Assembly (NCBI GenBank): GCA_963422465.1
Contig: OY730172.1
Location: 3,162,001 to 3,226,000, forward strand
Length of the DNA: 64,000 nucleotides
Source of the DNA: Lichina pygmaea
Lineage: Eukaryota; Ascomycota; Lichinomycetes; Lichinales; Lichinaceae
Direction of reading: 5' to 3'
Of this stretch, positions 10,611 to 21,506 are shown in pieces. How positions within the stretch are numbered: position 1 is the first letter of the stretch; each line of letters begins with the position of its first letter. The position numbers and the translations under genes are program-made. The notes beneath the pieces are model-generated. The model did not search any database. It saw nothing but the letters and a program-made list of their open reading frames with translations, and was not told where the DNA came from.

Positions 10611-13600
10611 CTAACACATAGGACACCGGCTCAATACGATGGCAGATCCACGCAGCCCTACCCCTTCGCAGGCAGGCCAACCTCGGGCTGCGCCTCAGGC
10701 GCAAGCCCAGGAACCACCTGTCCCTACCACCCTCACCTTACCTCCAAAGCCGTTGAAGGTAGGTACGCCGAAGAGGTACGATGGATCACGAGGGGGATTG
10801 GAATTATTCTTCTCTCAGCTTGAGCTTTACTACAGATTCAACGCCGCACAATTCCCTACGGAACAGGAGAAGGTGCTGTTCGCAGCTTCCTACCTGGACG
10901 GACCGACATTTGCCTGGTTTAATGTCTACCTACGAGACTTCCTCGACAACAAGGAAGATCCCTCTAGCATGGAGACCACGACATGGCAGATCATTGGGAG
11001 ATTCTCTACCTTCAAGACCCAGATGAAGAAGACCTTCGGGGTCATTGATGAAGAACGAGATGCGGAACGAAAGCTCCAAGCACTACGGCAGACAGGGTCA
11101 GCATCAGACTTCGCGGCGAAGTTCCAACAGTTGTCAGTGAGGACGCAATGGGGAGACAGTGCCTTGACGGCACTATTCTACCAAGCTCTCAAGGAACGAG
11201 TCAAGGATGACATCGCACGAGGAGATCGACCCACCGACCTCGAGGATATGATTGACACAGCGGTACGCATCGACGACCGACAGTTTGAACGAGAACTCGA
11301 GAAGCGAGGCAAGCATGCAAGGCCATGGGGCAAAAAGACAGCGCCAGCACAAGACAAGTACGGCTTGACACCCATGGAGATCGATGCAACAACACCACAG
11401 GCAACAAAGAAGAAAGAAACACGGAAGTGTTACAATTGCCAGAAGGTAGGACACCTCGCAGCCAACTGCCAAAGCAAGAAGAAGAAAGAAGGCAAGGGTA
11501 AGCAGTTGAATGCCACCGGTGCCTGGAAAGGCAAGGGCATTCAGGAGCCACCGAGGGCTCCCAGAGGCACGCTACCCATGAACCGGTCAGAAGCAACACT
11601 CCTCGGACAGGAGGACAATCTCAGACAGCACATCGAAAGACTGGAGAACGATCTACAGAGGTCACTGGAGGACCTGCACACAATCCAAGACCAGATCGAT
11701 AAGGTTCATTGGGAGGATGACCTGATCTCCGAATTCGACACAACAGACTACGAGATTGACATAACCGGCATGCCACCAGTTCCCGAGACACCACTACTCC
11801 GACGACAGGATGCGACCTTGTCGGAGGACGGCGAAGCAAGAGTGACGCGATGGGTGGACGACACCATCAGCATCTCACAGCCCCGAGACATCGCAGCGCA
11901 AGTGGACTATCACCAGGCTACGACACCAGCCTGCAGACGTCCTTATTGGAAAGGATGTGAGGACCACCACTGCAAGGAACATCTCCTAGAGAAAAGGAGA
12001 AGGCACCACTTCCCTGGCCCAGAATACCACAAGAAAGCCTGGAGCATCAAGCACCAGCTAAGCCAGCAAGGGAAAGAACGTGATGATTGCGGAGAAGACG
12101 CATGGGAGCTATGCTTCACTGAAAAATGCGAAAGACACGCGGCAGAACGCCAGGCTCAGGGCCTTGGTTGTTCAAAAAACTAGCAGTGCTCTTCAAATCC
12201 GGAGTCGGAAGAGCAGGCAAGACAACACTCCGGAGAGAAGGGGTCGAGCAGAGCCTCGACGCGACAGCCTGCAGTCCGCATTTTCGCATCAAGATGAGAG
12301 TCAACGGGCATCTGACAAATGCCATGATCGACTCTGGAGCTACTGGCAACTTCATGTCAGAAAGTTTCGCCAGGAAGCACAAGATCCCGACTCAGGAAAA
12401 GAGGAATCCATACCAACTAATGGTAGTGGACGGGACACCACTCTCCAACAACCAAGGACAAGTGATGAAGGAGACCAAGAACCTACGACTGTGTGTCGAC
12501 GGTACGACAATCGGATCAGAAGAATTCGACTTGGTCCAGATACCACATGAAGTTATATTGGGTCTTCCGTGGTTGGAAAGTCAAAACCCAAGGATCGACT
12601 GGAAAAGAAGGCACCTAGTCTTTCCGAAGAGGAGTCTGGCAACTCGAGCAGAGCCAGAGAAAGTGAGAATCAAAGAGATCTCATATGCAGGGTGGAAGAA
12701 GCACCACCGGCGAGGGCAAGCCTATGTGGCTTGGATGAAGCCCCGAAACCATCAACTTTGCACCACGCATGACGCCGTGGGCGAGACTCAGGCACCGCAG
12801 CTGCCAAGTGAGTATAAAGACTACCAGGAGATGTTTGGTGAGGAAGCGGTCGCGATGCTACCAGAACACCAAGAGTGGGATCACGAAATTCCGCTGGAAG
12901 ACAGAAAGAAACCCACACATGGCCCTATTTACGCCCTATCAGCAAAGGAGCTTGAGGCCTTGAGAGATTACCTGGACGAGAACCTAGCGAAAGGGTTCAT
13001 AAGACCTTCAACATCATCGGCCGGATACCCGATATTGTTTGTGCCAAAGAAAGACAGCAAATTACGACTGTGTGTCGACTACCGGCAGCTTAATGCGATC
13101 ACGATTAAGAATCGCTACCCGCTACCGTTAATATCGGAAATCCAGGACTGAATCCAAGGAGCCAAGTGGTTTACCAAGTTCAACATCCGAGGCGCTTTTA
13201 ACCTGGTTAGGATGAAAGATGGCGAAGAATGGAAGACAGCCTTTCGTACGAGGTACGGGCATTACGAGTATACCGTTATGCCATTCAGCCTTACGAATGC
13301 ACCGGCGACGTTCCAATCGCTCATTAACGCCATCCTCCGACAATACCTGGATATATTTGTTACCGCTTATATCGACGATGTCTTGGTTTACACCAATGGA
13401 ACCCTGGAGGAGCACAAACAGCATGTCAAGAAGATCCTACATGCGCTCCAAGAAGCAGGAATGAGGTTACGCCTTGATAAGAGCGTCTTCCACGTGAAAG
13501 AAGTGGAATATTTGGGATCGATCCTGACGACGGAAGGAATCTGTATGGACGATACAAAGATCACGGCAGTACGAGACTGGCCAACACCCAAAAACCTCAA

Positions 13601-15549
13601 AGAAGTCCAATCCTTCCTGGGATTTGCGAACTTCTACCGACGATTCATCAAGGAGTACTCGAGGACAGCAGCACCCTTGACTGAACTAACAAAGAAGGAA
13701 GAAACCTTCACATGGGGGAACAGCCAAGAGAGAGCGTTCCAGGAGCTGAAAGAGAAGTTCACCTCCGCACCCATACTGGCATCATTTGATCCCGGACGGC
13801 AGATCATCATGGAGACAGATGCCTCGGACCAAGCACTTGGATCTTGCTTGTGTCAACCAGACGCCGAAAACCGCCTACACCCTGTCGCATACTGATCGAG
13901 AAAGTTCTCTGGCCCAGAACTCAGGTACGATGTTCATGACAAGGAGTTGTTAGTGATTGTCGACGCATTCCAGGAGTGGAGACCTTACCTGGAAGGAGCA
14001 AAGTACACAGTGGATGTGTACTCAGACCACAAGAATTTGGCTTACTTCACGACGACGAAGAAGCTAAACAGACGACAAGTCCGATGGGCGGAGCTTTTAG
14101 CTTCATACGACTTCCAGATCTTCTATCGAAAAGGATCAGAAAACGCACGAGCGGACGCGCTTAGCAGACGGCCTGATATGACGACAGACGACACGACAGA
14201 AGAGCGCCCAATCCTAGTGACAAAAGGACAAACTCTGGTCTATGCTCAACCTCAGTTAGCGAAAACTGAAGAAATGGGTGCACTCCTGACCCTAGGCCAC
14301 AACGTTGCGGCCACGAACAAGGAAGAAGTGCCAGAGAGCGCACAAGAGGACGTGATTCGACAACATCACGATGGACCTCTACACAGACATCCTGGGCGAG
14401 ACAAGACCCTGGAAAAGATCCGGAGACGTTACCACTTCAACGGAATGAAGCGGAAAGTGACGGAATTTATTCGCAACTGCGAAGAGTGTGCGAAAAACAA
14501 ACCGTCACGCCACAAACCCTATGGAGAGAGTCAACAAATGGACCTCCCAGAAGCGGCTTGGGATACTATCACAATGGATTTTGTGGTGAAGCTGCCGAGG
14601 TCAGAGGACCCGGTAACAAAAGTGAAATATGACAGTATCTTGGTGGTTGTTGACAAACTCACCAAATACGCTCACCTGATCCCGTGGCGAGAGACAGGAA
14701 CAGCGAGCGAACTCGCCAATGTCCTGCTCAAAGAATTGGTTAGCCAGCGAGGGCTACCCACGAAGATTATCTCGGATCGAGACAAACTCTTCACCTCGAA
14801 ATTCTGGAACACGTGGACAAGACAGCTAGGGATAGACACGAGGATGTCTACTGCCTACCATCCACAAACAGACGGACAAACTGAGAGAACAAACCAGACG
14901 ATGGAACAGTACCTACGCCACTACGTCAACCACCGACAGGACGATTGGGTAGAACTGCTACCAATGGCTCAGTTTGCGTACAACGATCAGCAACACAGCG
15001 TGACGGGCATGACACCGTTCTTTGCGAACTACGGCAGAAACCCCCGCTGGGAAGTGATGGCGGCTGGAAGTGGCACTTCAACGAACGTCGAAAAACTCAC
15101 TGCTATGCATGAGGAAATGAAGACTGCAATTGAATCCGCACAAAAGACAACAAGCCACCACCTAAACAGCAAAAGGTTGAAGGGACCAACCCTGGAGAGG
15201 GGGGATAAGGTCTATTTGTCAACAAAAAACCTGCGCTCGAAGCGACCGAGCAAAAAGCTGGATCATGTACGAATCGGACTGTTTGAGATTGAGAAGCGCA
15301 CTGGAGAAGTCAACTACCGACTGAGACTGCCAAAAAAGGCATGGATACACCGAGTATTCCATGTCTCGCTGCTCGAGCCAGCACCCAGCGACGCAGCAAT
15401 CGAAACAGAATGGCACTTTGAGGACGATGAAGAAGAGTACGATGTCGAAAGGATCCTAGATAGTTGAAGAAACAGACAGAAAACCGAGTACCTGGTGAAG
15501 TGGTTAGGATTTGACGAAGAGGAGAATTCGTGGGAACCAACCGAGAACT

Positions 15550-16059
15550 TCAGCTCTGCGATGAACCAGAAGCTGGTGGATTACCACCGAGCAAACCCGC
15601 AGCGACCAGGTCTGACAGGGACAACAGCTCAAGAAAAGCCAAAGTCTCTGAAGAGAAGACATCCTCAAAGGACAGCGGAGCAGCAGCCTGACTGGCCTCC
15701 CGTTCGCGGATAACGCGGAGAGCCTCTTGTTCCTGAGCATCAAGGGACTCTTGATCCTTGATGGCTGACAGCTCACGACGGATGGCATCAGCCTCCTTCT
15801 GTGAGAGACGACCCAGCTGCCGGTGGAGGTAGATCTGCCGGGGAAGCAACTTTGATAATTGGTCATCGGTCTCCCGCAGCTGAGCCTCGAGCTGCTCACG
15901 CTCAAGCTCCATCTTCTTCCATTCCGATTCCGAGAGATGAAGGTCGCAGCGACGACCCTTCTCGATACACCGACGACAAAAAGACGATGCAGAACTCACG
16001 ACACACTTGGCGTGGTCGCGACGACAAGCACCGCATGCGATTTTTGATTCCTTGCCCAT
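15550..16059 (-). CDS. Antisense Zn2Cys6-type ORF carried by chromovirus A1
   Basis: A 169-codon ORF runs opposite to pol. It starts 124 nt inside the 3' LTR and overlaps the end of the chromodomain region tail to tail. The N-terminus has C-x2-C-x6-C-x8-C-x2-C-x6-C (CGACRRDHAKC, then CRRCIEKGRRC). This is the fungal Gal4-type binuclear zinc-cluster spacing, with the usual basic residues between Cys 2 and 3. A heptad-like charged stretch follows (about residues 45-110), as in the dimerisation helix of such regulators, then an acidic/hydrophobic tail. A matching ORF occurs in copy A2 (55664-56005). A nuclear DNA-binding role is inferred from the motif alone. It is not part of the standard Gypsy gene set. 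Confidence 0.7.
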   Translation of the reverse strand: MGKESKIACGACRRDHAKCVVSSASSFCRRCIEKGRRCDLHLSESEWKKMELEREQLEAQLRETDDQLSKLLPRQIYLHRQLGRLSQKEADAIRRELSAIKDQESLDAQEQEALRVIREREASQAAAPLSFEDVFSSETLAFLELLSLSDLVAAGLLGGNPPASGSSQS

Positions 16060-16183
16060 TTTGCCAACACAACAAGAGAGAAAACTGCGACGACGAGTTC
16101 AAGTTGTCTGGCTTTGGTTCATGGCAAAAGAGGACCAGGAACAAAAAGGATCTGGGGACAGAACCCTTGGAGGGAGGGGATAG

Positions 16184-16522
16184 TGTTAAGGCCTAGGCCG
16201 GAACAGCCCAGGTAAGCGAGGAGCTCGTCCGGTGGACGAGCAGGAGCTAAGCGAGGAGCTCGTCCGGTGGACAAGCAGGAGCTAAGCGAGGAGCTCGTCC
16301 ACGCAAAAGGATGATACCCCTCGAGGAGACCCCCCCCCTTGGGGCATCTGTATAAAGACCCCCAAAGAGCCCGGAGGGATTAGCTCTCCAGGCTGAACGC
16401 ACATTACGAGCGACAATAGCAAGAGAGTTACCCCACTTGCTATTCATCTATTGAGTCCCTGCCCTCCTCGGTCGAAGACAGGACCACCCACATTCTGTGT
16501 GAACGTGGACTGGCCTTTAACA
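16184..16522 (+). repeat. 3' LTR of chromovirus A1
   Basis: 339 bp, nearly identical to the 5' LTR. A purine-rich tract (GGAGGGAGGGGATAG) lies directly upstream, at about 16169-16183, and serves as the polypurine tract. Confidence 0.95.
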
Positions 16523-17276
16523 CTCCCACTATACTTCTTCTGTGAAGAAACCTTTAAAGGAATCCTCAACTATCTCCTCCTATTGGAAGTTCACTTGGTT
16601 AAACCAATTAACTACTAACCAGGCTACTTCAAAGAAAGAACTACAGAAACTCTTTGTTAAAGAGTGGGAAAACCAATAGGAGGAGAAGAAACGAAGAAGC
16701 TACTCTGGGTGGCAGGTGTTTTGTCAAAAGCCTTACCACAACAACCTGAAGCTCTACAAAAAGCTACAGAAAGCTGAGGCAAGTCTACTACTACAAACCA
16801 GAACTGGGAGAATTGGCCTGGCAAGTTTTCTATTCAGAGCTGGAGTTCCAGATTTTCCTACCCCTTTATGTGTCTGTGGTCAAGCAGAAGAGATAGTGAA
16901 ATATATCACCTCTTCATGCTCTCTTTATTCAAGTCAAAAACAGCAAGCTCTTTTTAATTCTCAAGATTTCACTTCTATTATTTCAAACCCAGAGCTTCTA
17001 CAGAAGTTTCTAGACTGGTTCATGTCTTTGAAAAAACTGAGCCAGTTTAATCTGGCTTTCAAACTCCACTATTCATACTCTAATATCTAGAAGTTTTCTT
17101 TCTACCAGTCACTACAAGATTTCCTTTTGCTACATCCTCTAGTCACCCCCAGTCTTCAGTTTTTATTTCTCTAAAGGTTTTCTGAAGAAAATCACTCTTA
17201 GCTAGAAGATCTGCATGGCTGAAAAGCTACTATCAGTGTAAGAATCAAATAAAAATAAAAAAAAATAGTCTCTGCA

Positions 17277-17583
17277 GCACCACACTTACATGATAGTTCT
17301 TTCAGAGCTGAGCCTATCTCTGTCAAGCCTTTGGCTGCAGAGGTGGAGTCTTCTTTCTGGCCACTTCAAAGTATTGTTTTGCACTCAGCAGGATTATCAA
17401 GAAGAGTGGTGTTGCTGTGCTGTACATATAATACAGCTAATTTTGCTGTTGTTGATGTTGTGGAAGAAGTGAATTTGGAGCTTCAGAGCTCTATGACATT
17501 CTTTTAAAAAAGGTAGCTTACACTAAACCCAATTGGGAAACTCTGCAAACAACACACATCACTGCACACAGTAACAGAATGTT
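17277..17583. other. Short spacer between LINE B1 and LINE B2
   Basis: No gene is supported. The first part is continuous, on the empty site, with the sequence before LINE B1 and may hold the upstream codons of the unknown minus-strand ORF at 8528-8845. The last 11 bases (17573-17583, AACAGAATGTT) are the left TSD of LINE B2. Confidence 0.5.
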
Positions 17584-17933
17584 CCTGACAAAACTCTTCC
17601 CAGAACCACGTTCTTCAAGGACCATCATTTTTGACAAACACCAAAAGTTGTCATATGTTCTGGAAAACAGCCGAGTTCCCCTCTGAAACCACCCAAACCT
17701 TAAGGTGAAAACCCATCACCTTTGAGAATCACACCTGTTTGTCAAAAGTTGTGATCTTGAATCCACGATCTTCTTCTTCAACAACCAGCAATCTACCCAC
17801 AACCAGAGAGAGAGTCTTAGAATGAGAGGAATGGTTAGAGTCTGACTGACTCTGGAGCTAGCAGAGTCTTTGGCTCAAGGAAAGTCTAGATAGGGGGTCT
17901 GGTCCCTAGTCTAGGTTAATACTTCTAGCTTTG

Positions 17934-19955
17934 TGTGACGAGGCAATGGCAGAGCAGAACTCAAGCCTAACTGATCCAGTAACCTTGACCTGACTTGGCT
18001 TGAGACTTGAGACTTGGATTGATGTACAAGACGAAAGACGAGGAAGGAAAAGAGAAAAGAAGAAGAGAAGAAGCTGGGGGAGCAGGAGAAGTTCTTATAG
18101 GCAGGGGATCAGGCAACAGCGGAGCAAACAGGCAAACAGTGCAGATGGGACTTCCCGGCAACGGCGGAGCATACAGGCAAACAGTGCAGATGGGACTTCC
18201 CGGCAAGGTGCGTGACTTGTGCCAGATATGCAACTGGGCCAGAACTGTGACATTACCCCCCTCCTTCACATGGCGAACTCCTGTAAGCCTCAGGCCACTC
18301 GTGGGTGTAGTTCCGTGGCTGTGGCTTCCTTGGGTATTTCTCATGGAAGTTGTAGATGGTGTCTTTAGTGTTGTCAAGATGCTCAATAGGCTCTTCAGTG
18401 GCATCTTCAATTGGCCATCCAGACTATTTGACCAGGTACTTGAACTTCTGTCAAGATGTTGCTGGCTTAGAGTCAAGGATTTCTTCAACCTGGAACTCTT
18501 CATCTGTGTCTTGACCAATGACAGGGCCAGAGTGTTTATTTGATTAGCCAGGGATAGGATTAGCAGGTGTCAGACGTAGAAGGGAAATGTGAAAGACAGG
18601 GTAGATCTTGAGAGTGTGTGGAAGCTCCAGATGGCAGGCACAGCTTCCGACTGTCTTCAACATCTTGAATAGTCCAATCCACTTGTCGTCAAGCTTTTTG
18701 CATGGGTGGTGTGTCCTGATGTTCTTGGTATTCAGCCAAACAAGATCTCCAGTTTGATAGGACAGTGATAGGACTTGATGCAAATTGGCAGTGTGAGCTT
18801 GAGCTTCCTGGGATAGTCGGAGTTCAGCTTGCAACTGTTCCAGAATCTGTGTTATTTCTCCAGAGATTTCCATAGCATCTTGGTTGCAGGCTTCACTCAT
18901 GGGTGTGATGCTGAGCTGTGGATGGAACCCTTTGTTGGCTGAAGTGGCACGCAACTGGTTGTCCTGCAGCTGGCATTCCTCAACAAGCTTCTGATAGCTG
19001 ATGTCCTTGAGGTTGATGCTGACAAGCTGCTTGGCAAGCTCTTCAGAGACAGCACATCAAAGATGGCACTTCAAAGCCTTGTTGTTGAAGCCTGTGCGTG
19101 GAGCATACTGATTGAACTCTGTGAAGAACTTGGCAAAGAAACAGTTGGCCTGACACAAGGTGATGAGCTTCCCCTGAGCTAGGAACTCTGGGTCTGGGTC
19201 AGAGAAGGTGTTCTGGAGATCTTGGATGATGTTGTGCCAGTCAATGTACTGGCCAGCTGTGATCTTAGCTGAGATGTAGGACTGCGCAGTGCCAGTTGTG
19301 CGTGAAAAGACATACGCAATCCACAATGTTTCCGTGGAGTACCAATCAGTGTTGAGTGTCATCTTGAGTGACAGTGACATGATGAAGCTCTCAAGCTTCT
19401 CATACGTGATTTCCGTGTTTCCACCATTGCCACTGAAGATCTCTGGGTCAACAGTGTGTTCAGACTTGGACTTGGGAGTGGTGTTGGTAGCTTGAATTCA
19501 CATGAACTCTGCAAACATGTTGTGAAGGAACTTGTTATTTCCAGCAACTGGCATAGCTTGGTCTGGTTGTTGAGACATGACAAGGACATGAACATGGCTT
19601 GGTGAAGTGTGTTATGGTTGGGTTGGTCTTTCGTAGTGTGACAAGGCAATAGCAGAGCAGAACTCAAGCCTAACTGATCCAGTAACCTTGACCTGACTTG
19701 GCTTGAGACTTGAGACTTGGATTGATGTACAAGATGAAAGACAAGGAAGGAAAAGAGAAAAGAAGAAGAGAAGAAGCTGGGGGAGCAGGAGAAGTTCTTA
19801 TAGGCAGAGGATCAGGCAATGGTGGAGCAAACAGGCAAACAGTGCAGATAGGACTTCCCAGCAACAGCGGAGCATACAGGCAAACAGTGCAGATAGGACT
19901 TCCCGGCAAGGTGTGTGACTTGTGCCAGATATGCAACTGGGCCAGAACTGTAACA
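17934..19955 (-). mobile_element. Short, internally deleted chromovirus family-B element (fossil)
   Basis: Two LTRs (17934-18252 and 19637-19955, about 319 bp each) and a 5-bp TSD CTTTG (17929-17933 and 19956-19960) enclose only the two ends of the family-B interior: the integrase C-terminus/chromodomain end and the gag end. The central coding part is absent. Because both LTRs, the TSD and the end regions are kept, it may have moved as a non-autonomous derivative helped by full copies, or it may have shrunk after insertion. It carries several breaks. Confidence 0.88.
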
Positions 19956-20114
19956 CTTTGCCCAGAGCTTAGTTGGAAAAAGCTGCCCAGGAAAGTCTAG
20001 TCTTGGGGATTGGTCCCAGGACTAGATTATTACTGCTGGGAAACCAGGTGACTCTTCTTTCTGGCAGTACTCTGCAGACAGAAAACACCCAACCAGTGCC
20101 AAACAATCTCTAAC

Positions 20115-21506
20115 ATAGCTCCCAAGAAGAAAAAACCCACCTCTTCAGAAAGTAACACCAGAGCTACACCAGCTATACTCTCCCAACCAGCTTCCAGTCT
20201 GCCTAGCACCCAGTCCAGCTCTCCTACCCTCCAACCAGCTCCCCAGAATGACTACAAACTAGTAGACTCCTGGATCAAAACTCAACCAGTCCCAGAATCT
20301 ATTCTGAAAAGCTGGGAAAATATCAAAAAGAACTCCTTCTCTACAGAAGCCCAGTCTAGCTCTACTCACCTCACCAACAGAATCTTCCAGGAGCTGGAGA
20401 ATATCAACAAGCGGCTGGACAAACAAGAAGCCAAGCCATCATATGCCCAGGCTGTCCAAAAATCTATTCCAGCACAAATCCCTCTACCTGCAAGAATTCT
20501 CAAAGAAGTTCTTGTACATCCTGGTATCCAGCCACCTGACATGGCTAATAGAACTCACATCCAGCTTTTCCAGGCTCTTCAAGACAGACTACCCAGCCCC
20601 TACAACAAGCAGGTCAGAGCAGTAAGGAAACTTCCTTCAGGGGATATCTTTATTAACACAGAAAGCCAAGAGACTAAAGTCTTCCTAGAGAAAAACCCTG
20701 CCTGGGTATCAGCTATCTTCACAAAGGAAGCAACCATCCAGTCCAAGAGATTCCCAGTTCTGATCCATGGAGTCAGAACAGAAGATATCCAACCTGAAGA
20801 CCTGGAGAAAACCTGCCAGATAATCCAGAACAGCAACCCATCTCTGAGCAAACAAATCACCATCCTGAGAGCCTACTGGTCTAAGAAGGCTATAGCTCAA
20901 AAGAAGCCAGTTACCTCTCTCCACCTGGATCTGGCTACCCCTGAACAAGCCAATCTTTTGATTGAGAGTGGGCTAGTGCTGGGGCACAGGATGCATGAAG
21001 CAGAACCTTTCCTGGCAGACATAGTCATTGCACAATGTTTCAAGTGCTTTGGCTATGAGCACCAAGCACGCTTCTGCAAGAACAAAGCTATGTGTGGTGC
21101 CTGTGGAGGCCAGCATGAAAGGAGAGCCTGCCAAGTTCCTGAACAGCTTCTCAAGCCAAAATGCTGCAACTGCAGAGGAGCTCACCCAGCCTGGGCTAGT
21201 GTCTGTCCAGTACGCTAGGAAGCAGCCAAGAAGGCAAGAGAAGCATGGAACACATGCCCAGGAAAATATGAGATTCCAACAGCTACCTCTGTTCCAGCTC
21301 TACAACCCCCCCAAGTTATGTCTTTCCCTCTCTCTCAGTCTCTACCAGGAGAGAAAAAACGTAAAACAGCTGAGCCAAGCAGAAGCTCAGAGTGACTCAG
21401 AGGTGCACTCCCAGAAGTGCAAATTCTTTCTTCAAGATCAGCCAACTCTGGAGGAAAGCTACCAGCTAACTCCTTCAAGATCTTTGATGCTGAGATGTCT
21501 GCATGA
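20115..21506 (+). pseudogene. LINE B2 ORF1 (gag-like, CCHC knuckles)
   Basis: A 463-codon frame. ORF1 proteins of Tad-like LINEs bind the element RNA. The first part is Ser/Pro-rich. Near residues 300-360 there are three Cys/His clusters: CFKCFGYEHQARFC, CGACGGQHERRAC and CCNCRGAHPAWASVC. The expected start codon is ATA here (20115-20117), where LINE A2 has ATG, a G-to-A change. An in-frame TAG lies at 21216-21218. The terminal TGA (21504-21506) overlaps the ORF2 start as ATGA. Confidence 0.82.

Larger units (their letters stand above)
10262..16522 (+). mobile_element. Ty3/Gypsy chromovirus, family A, copy A1 (young fossil)
   Basis: LTR 10262-10600 and LTR 16184-16522, both 339 bp, with about one difference seen by eye, so insertion was very recent. 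The 5-bp TSD is CTCCC (10257-10261 and 16523-16527). Parts: a 38-nt leader; gag from 10639 to about 12180 with CYNCQKVGHLAANC; pol opening in the -1 frame with about 58 nt overlap, as in families that use frameshifting; protease with [10 protein letters not shown] about 12330; RT with FVTAYIDDVLVY about 13360; RNase H about 13800-14160; integrase about 14360-15300; chromodomain about 15430-15600. An antisense Zn2Cys6 ORF fills the 3' end. About three breaks in pol. CpG-rich, unlike the LINE around it. Confidence 0.95.
8817..17090 (+). pseudogene. LINE B1 ORF2 fragments (RT and C-terminus)
   Basis: Homologous to the ORF2 of LINE B2 from just before the RT to the C-terminal Cys motif (CVCGQAEEIVKYITSSC). 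The RT signature is recognisable, but the motif C region reads FADNTN, so the second catalytic Asp is lost. In-frame stops occur, for example near 9382-9384 and 9835-9837, and the copy is split by the 6.3-kb insertion at 10262-16527. It is non-functional. Confidence 0.85.
8817..17264 (+). mobile_element. LINE B1, 5'-truncated Tad-like LINE, split by chromovirus A1
   Basis: The LINE body is 8817-10261 plus 16528-17264. A 12-bp TSD, ATAGTCTCTGCA, flanks it at 8805-8816 and 17265-17276. It begins inside ORF2 and ends with GTAAGAATCAAATAAAAATA plus A-run, so it is a typical 5'-truncated target-primed insertion. Chromovirus A1 later landed in its RT/C-terminal region. Confidence 0.92.
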
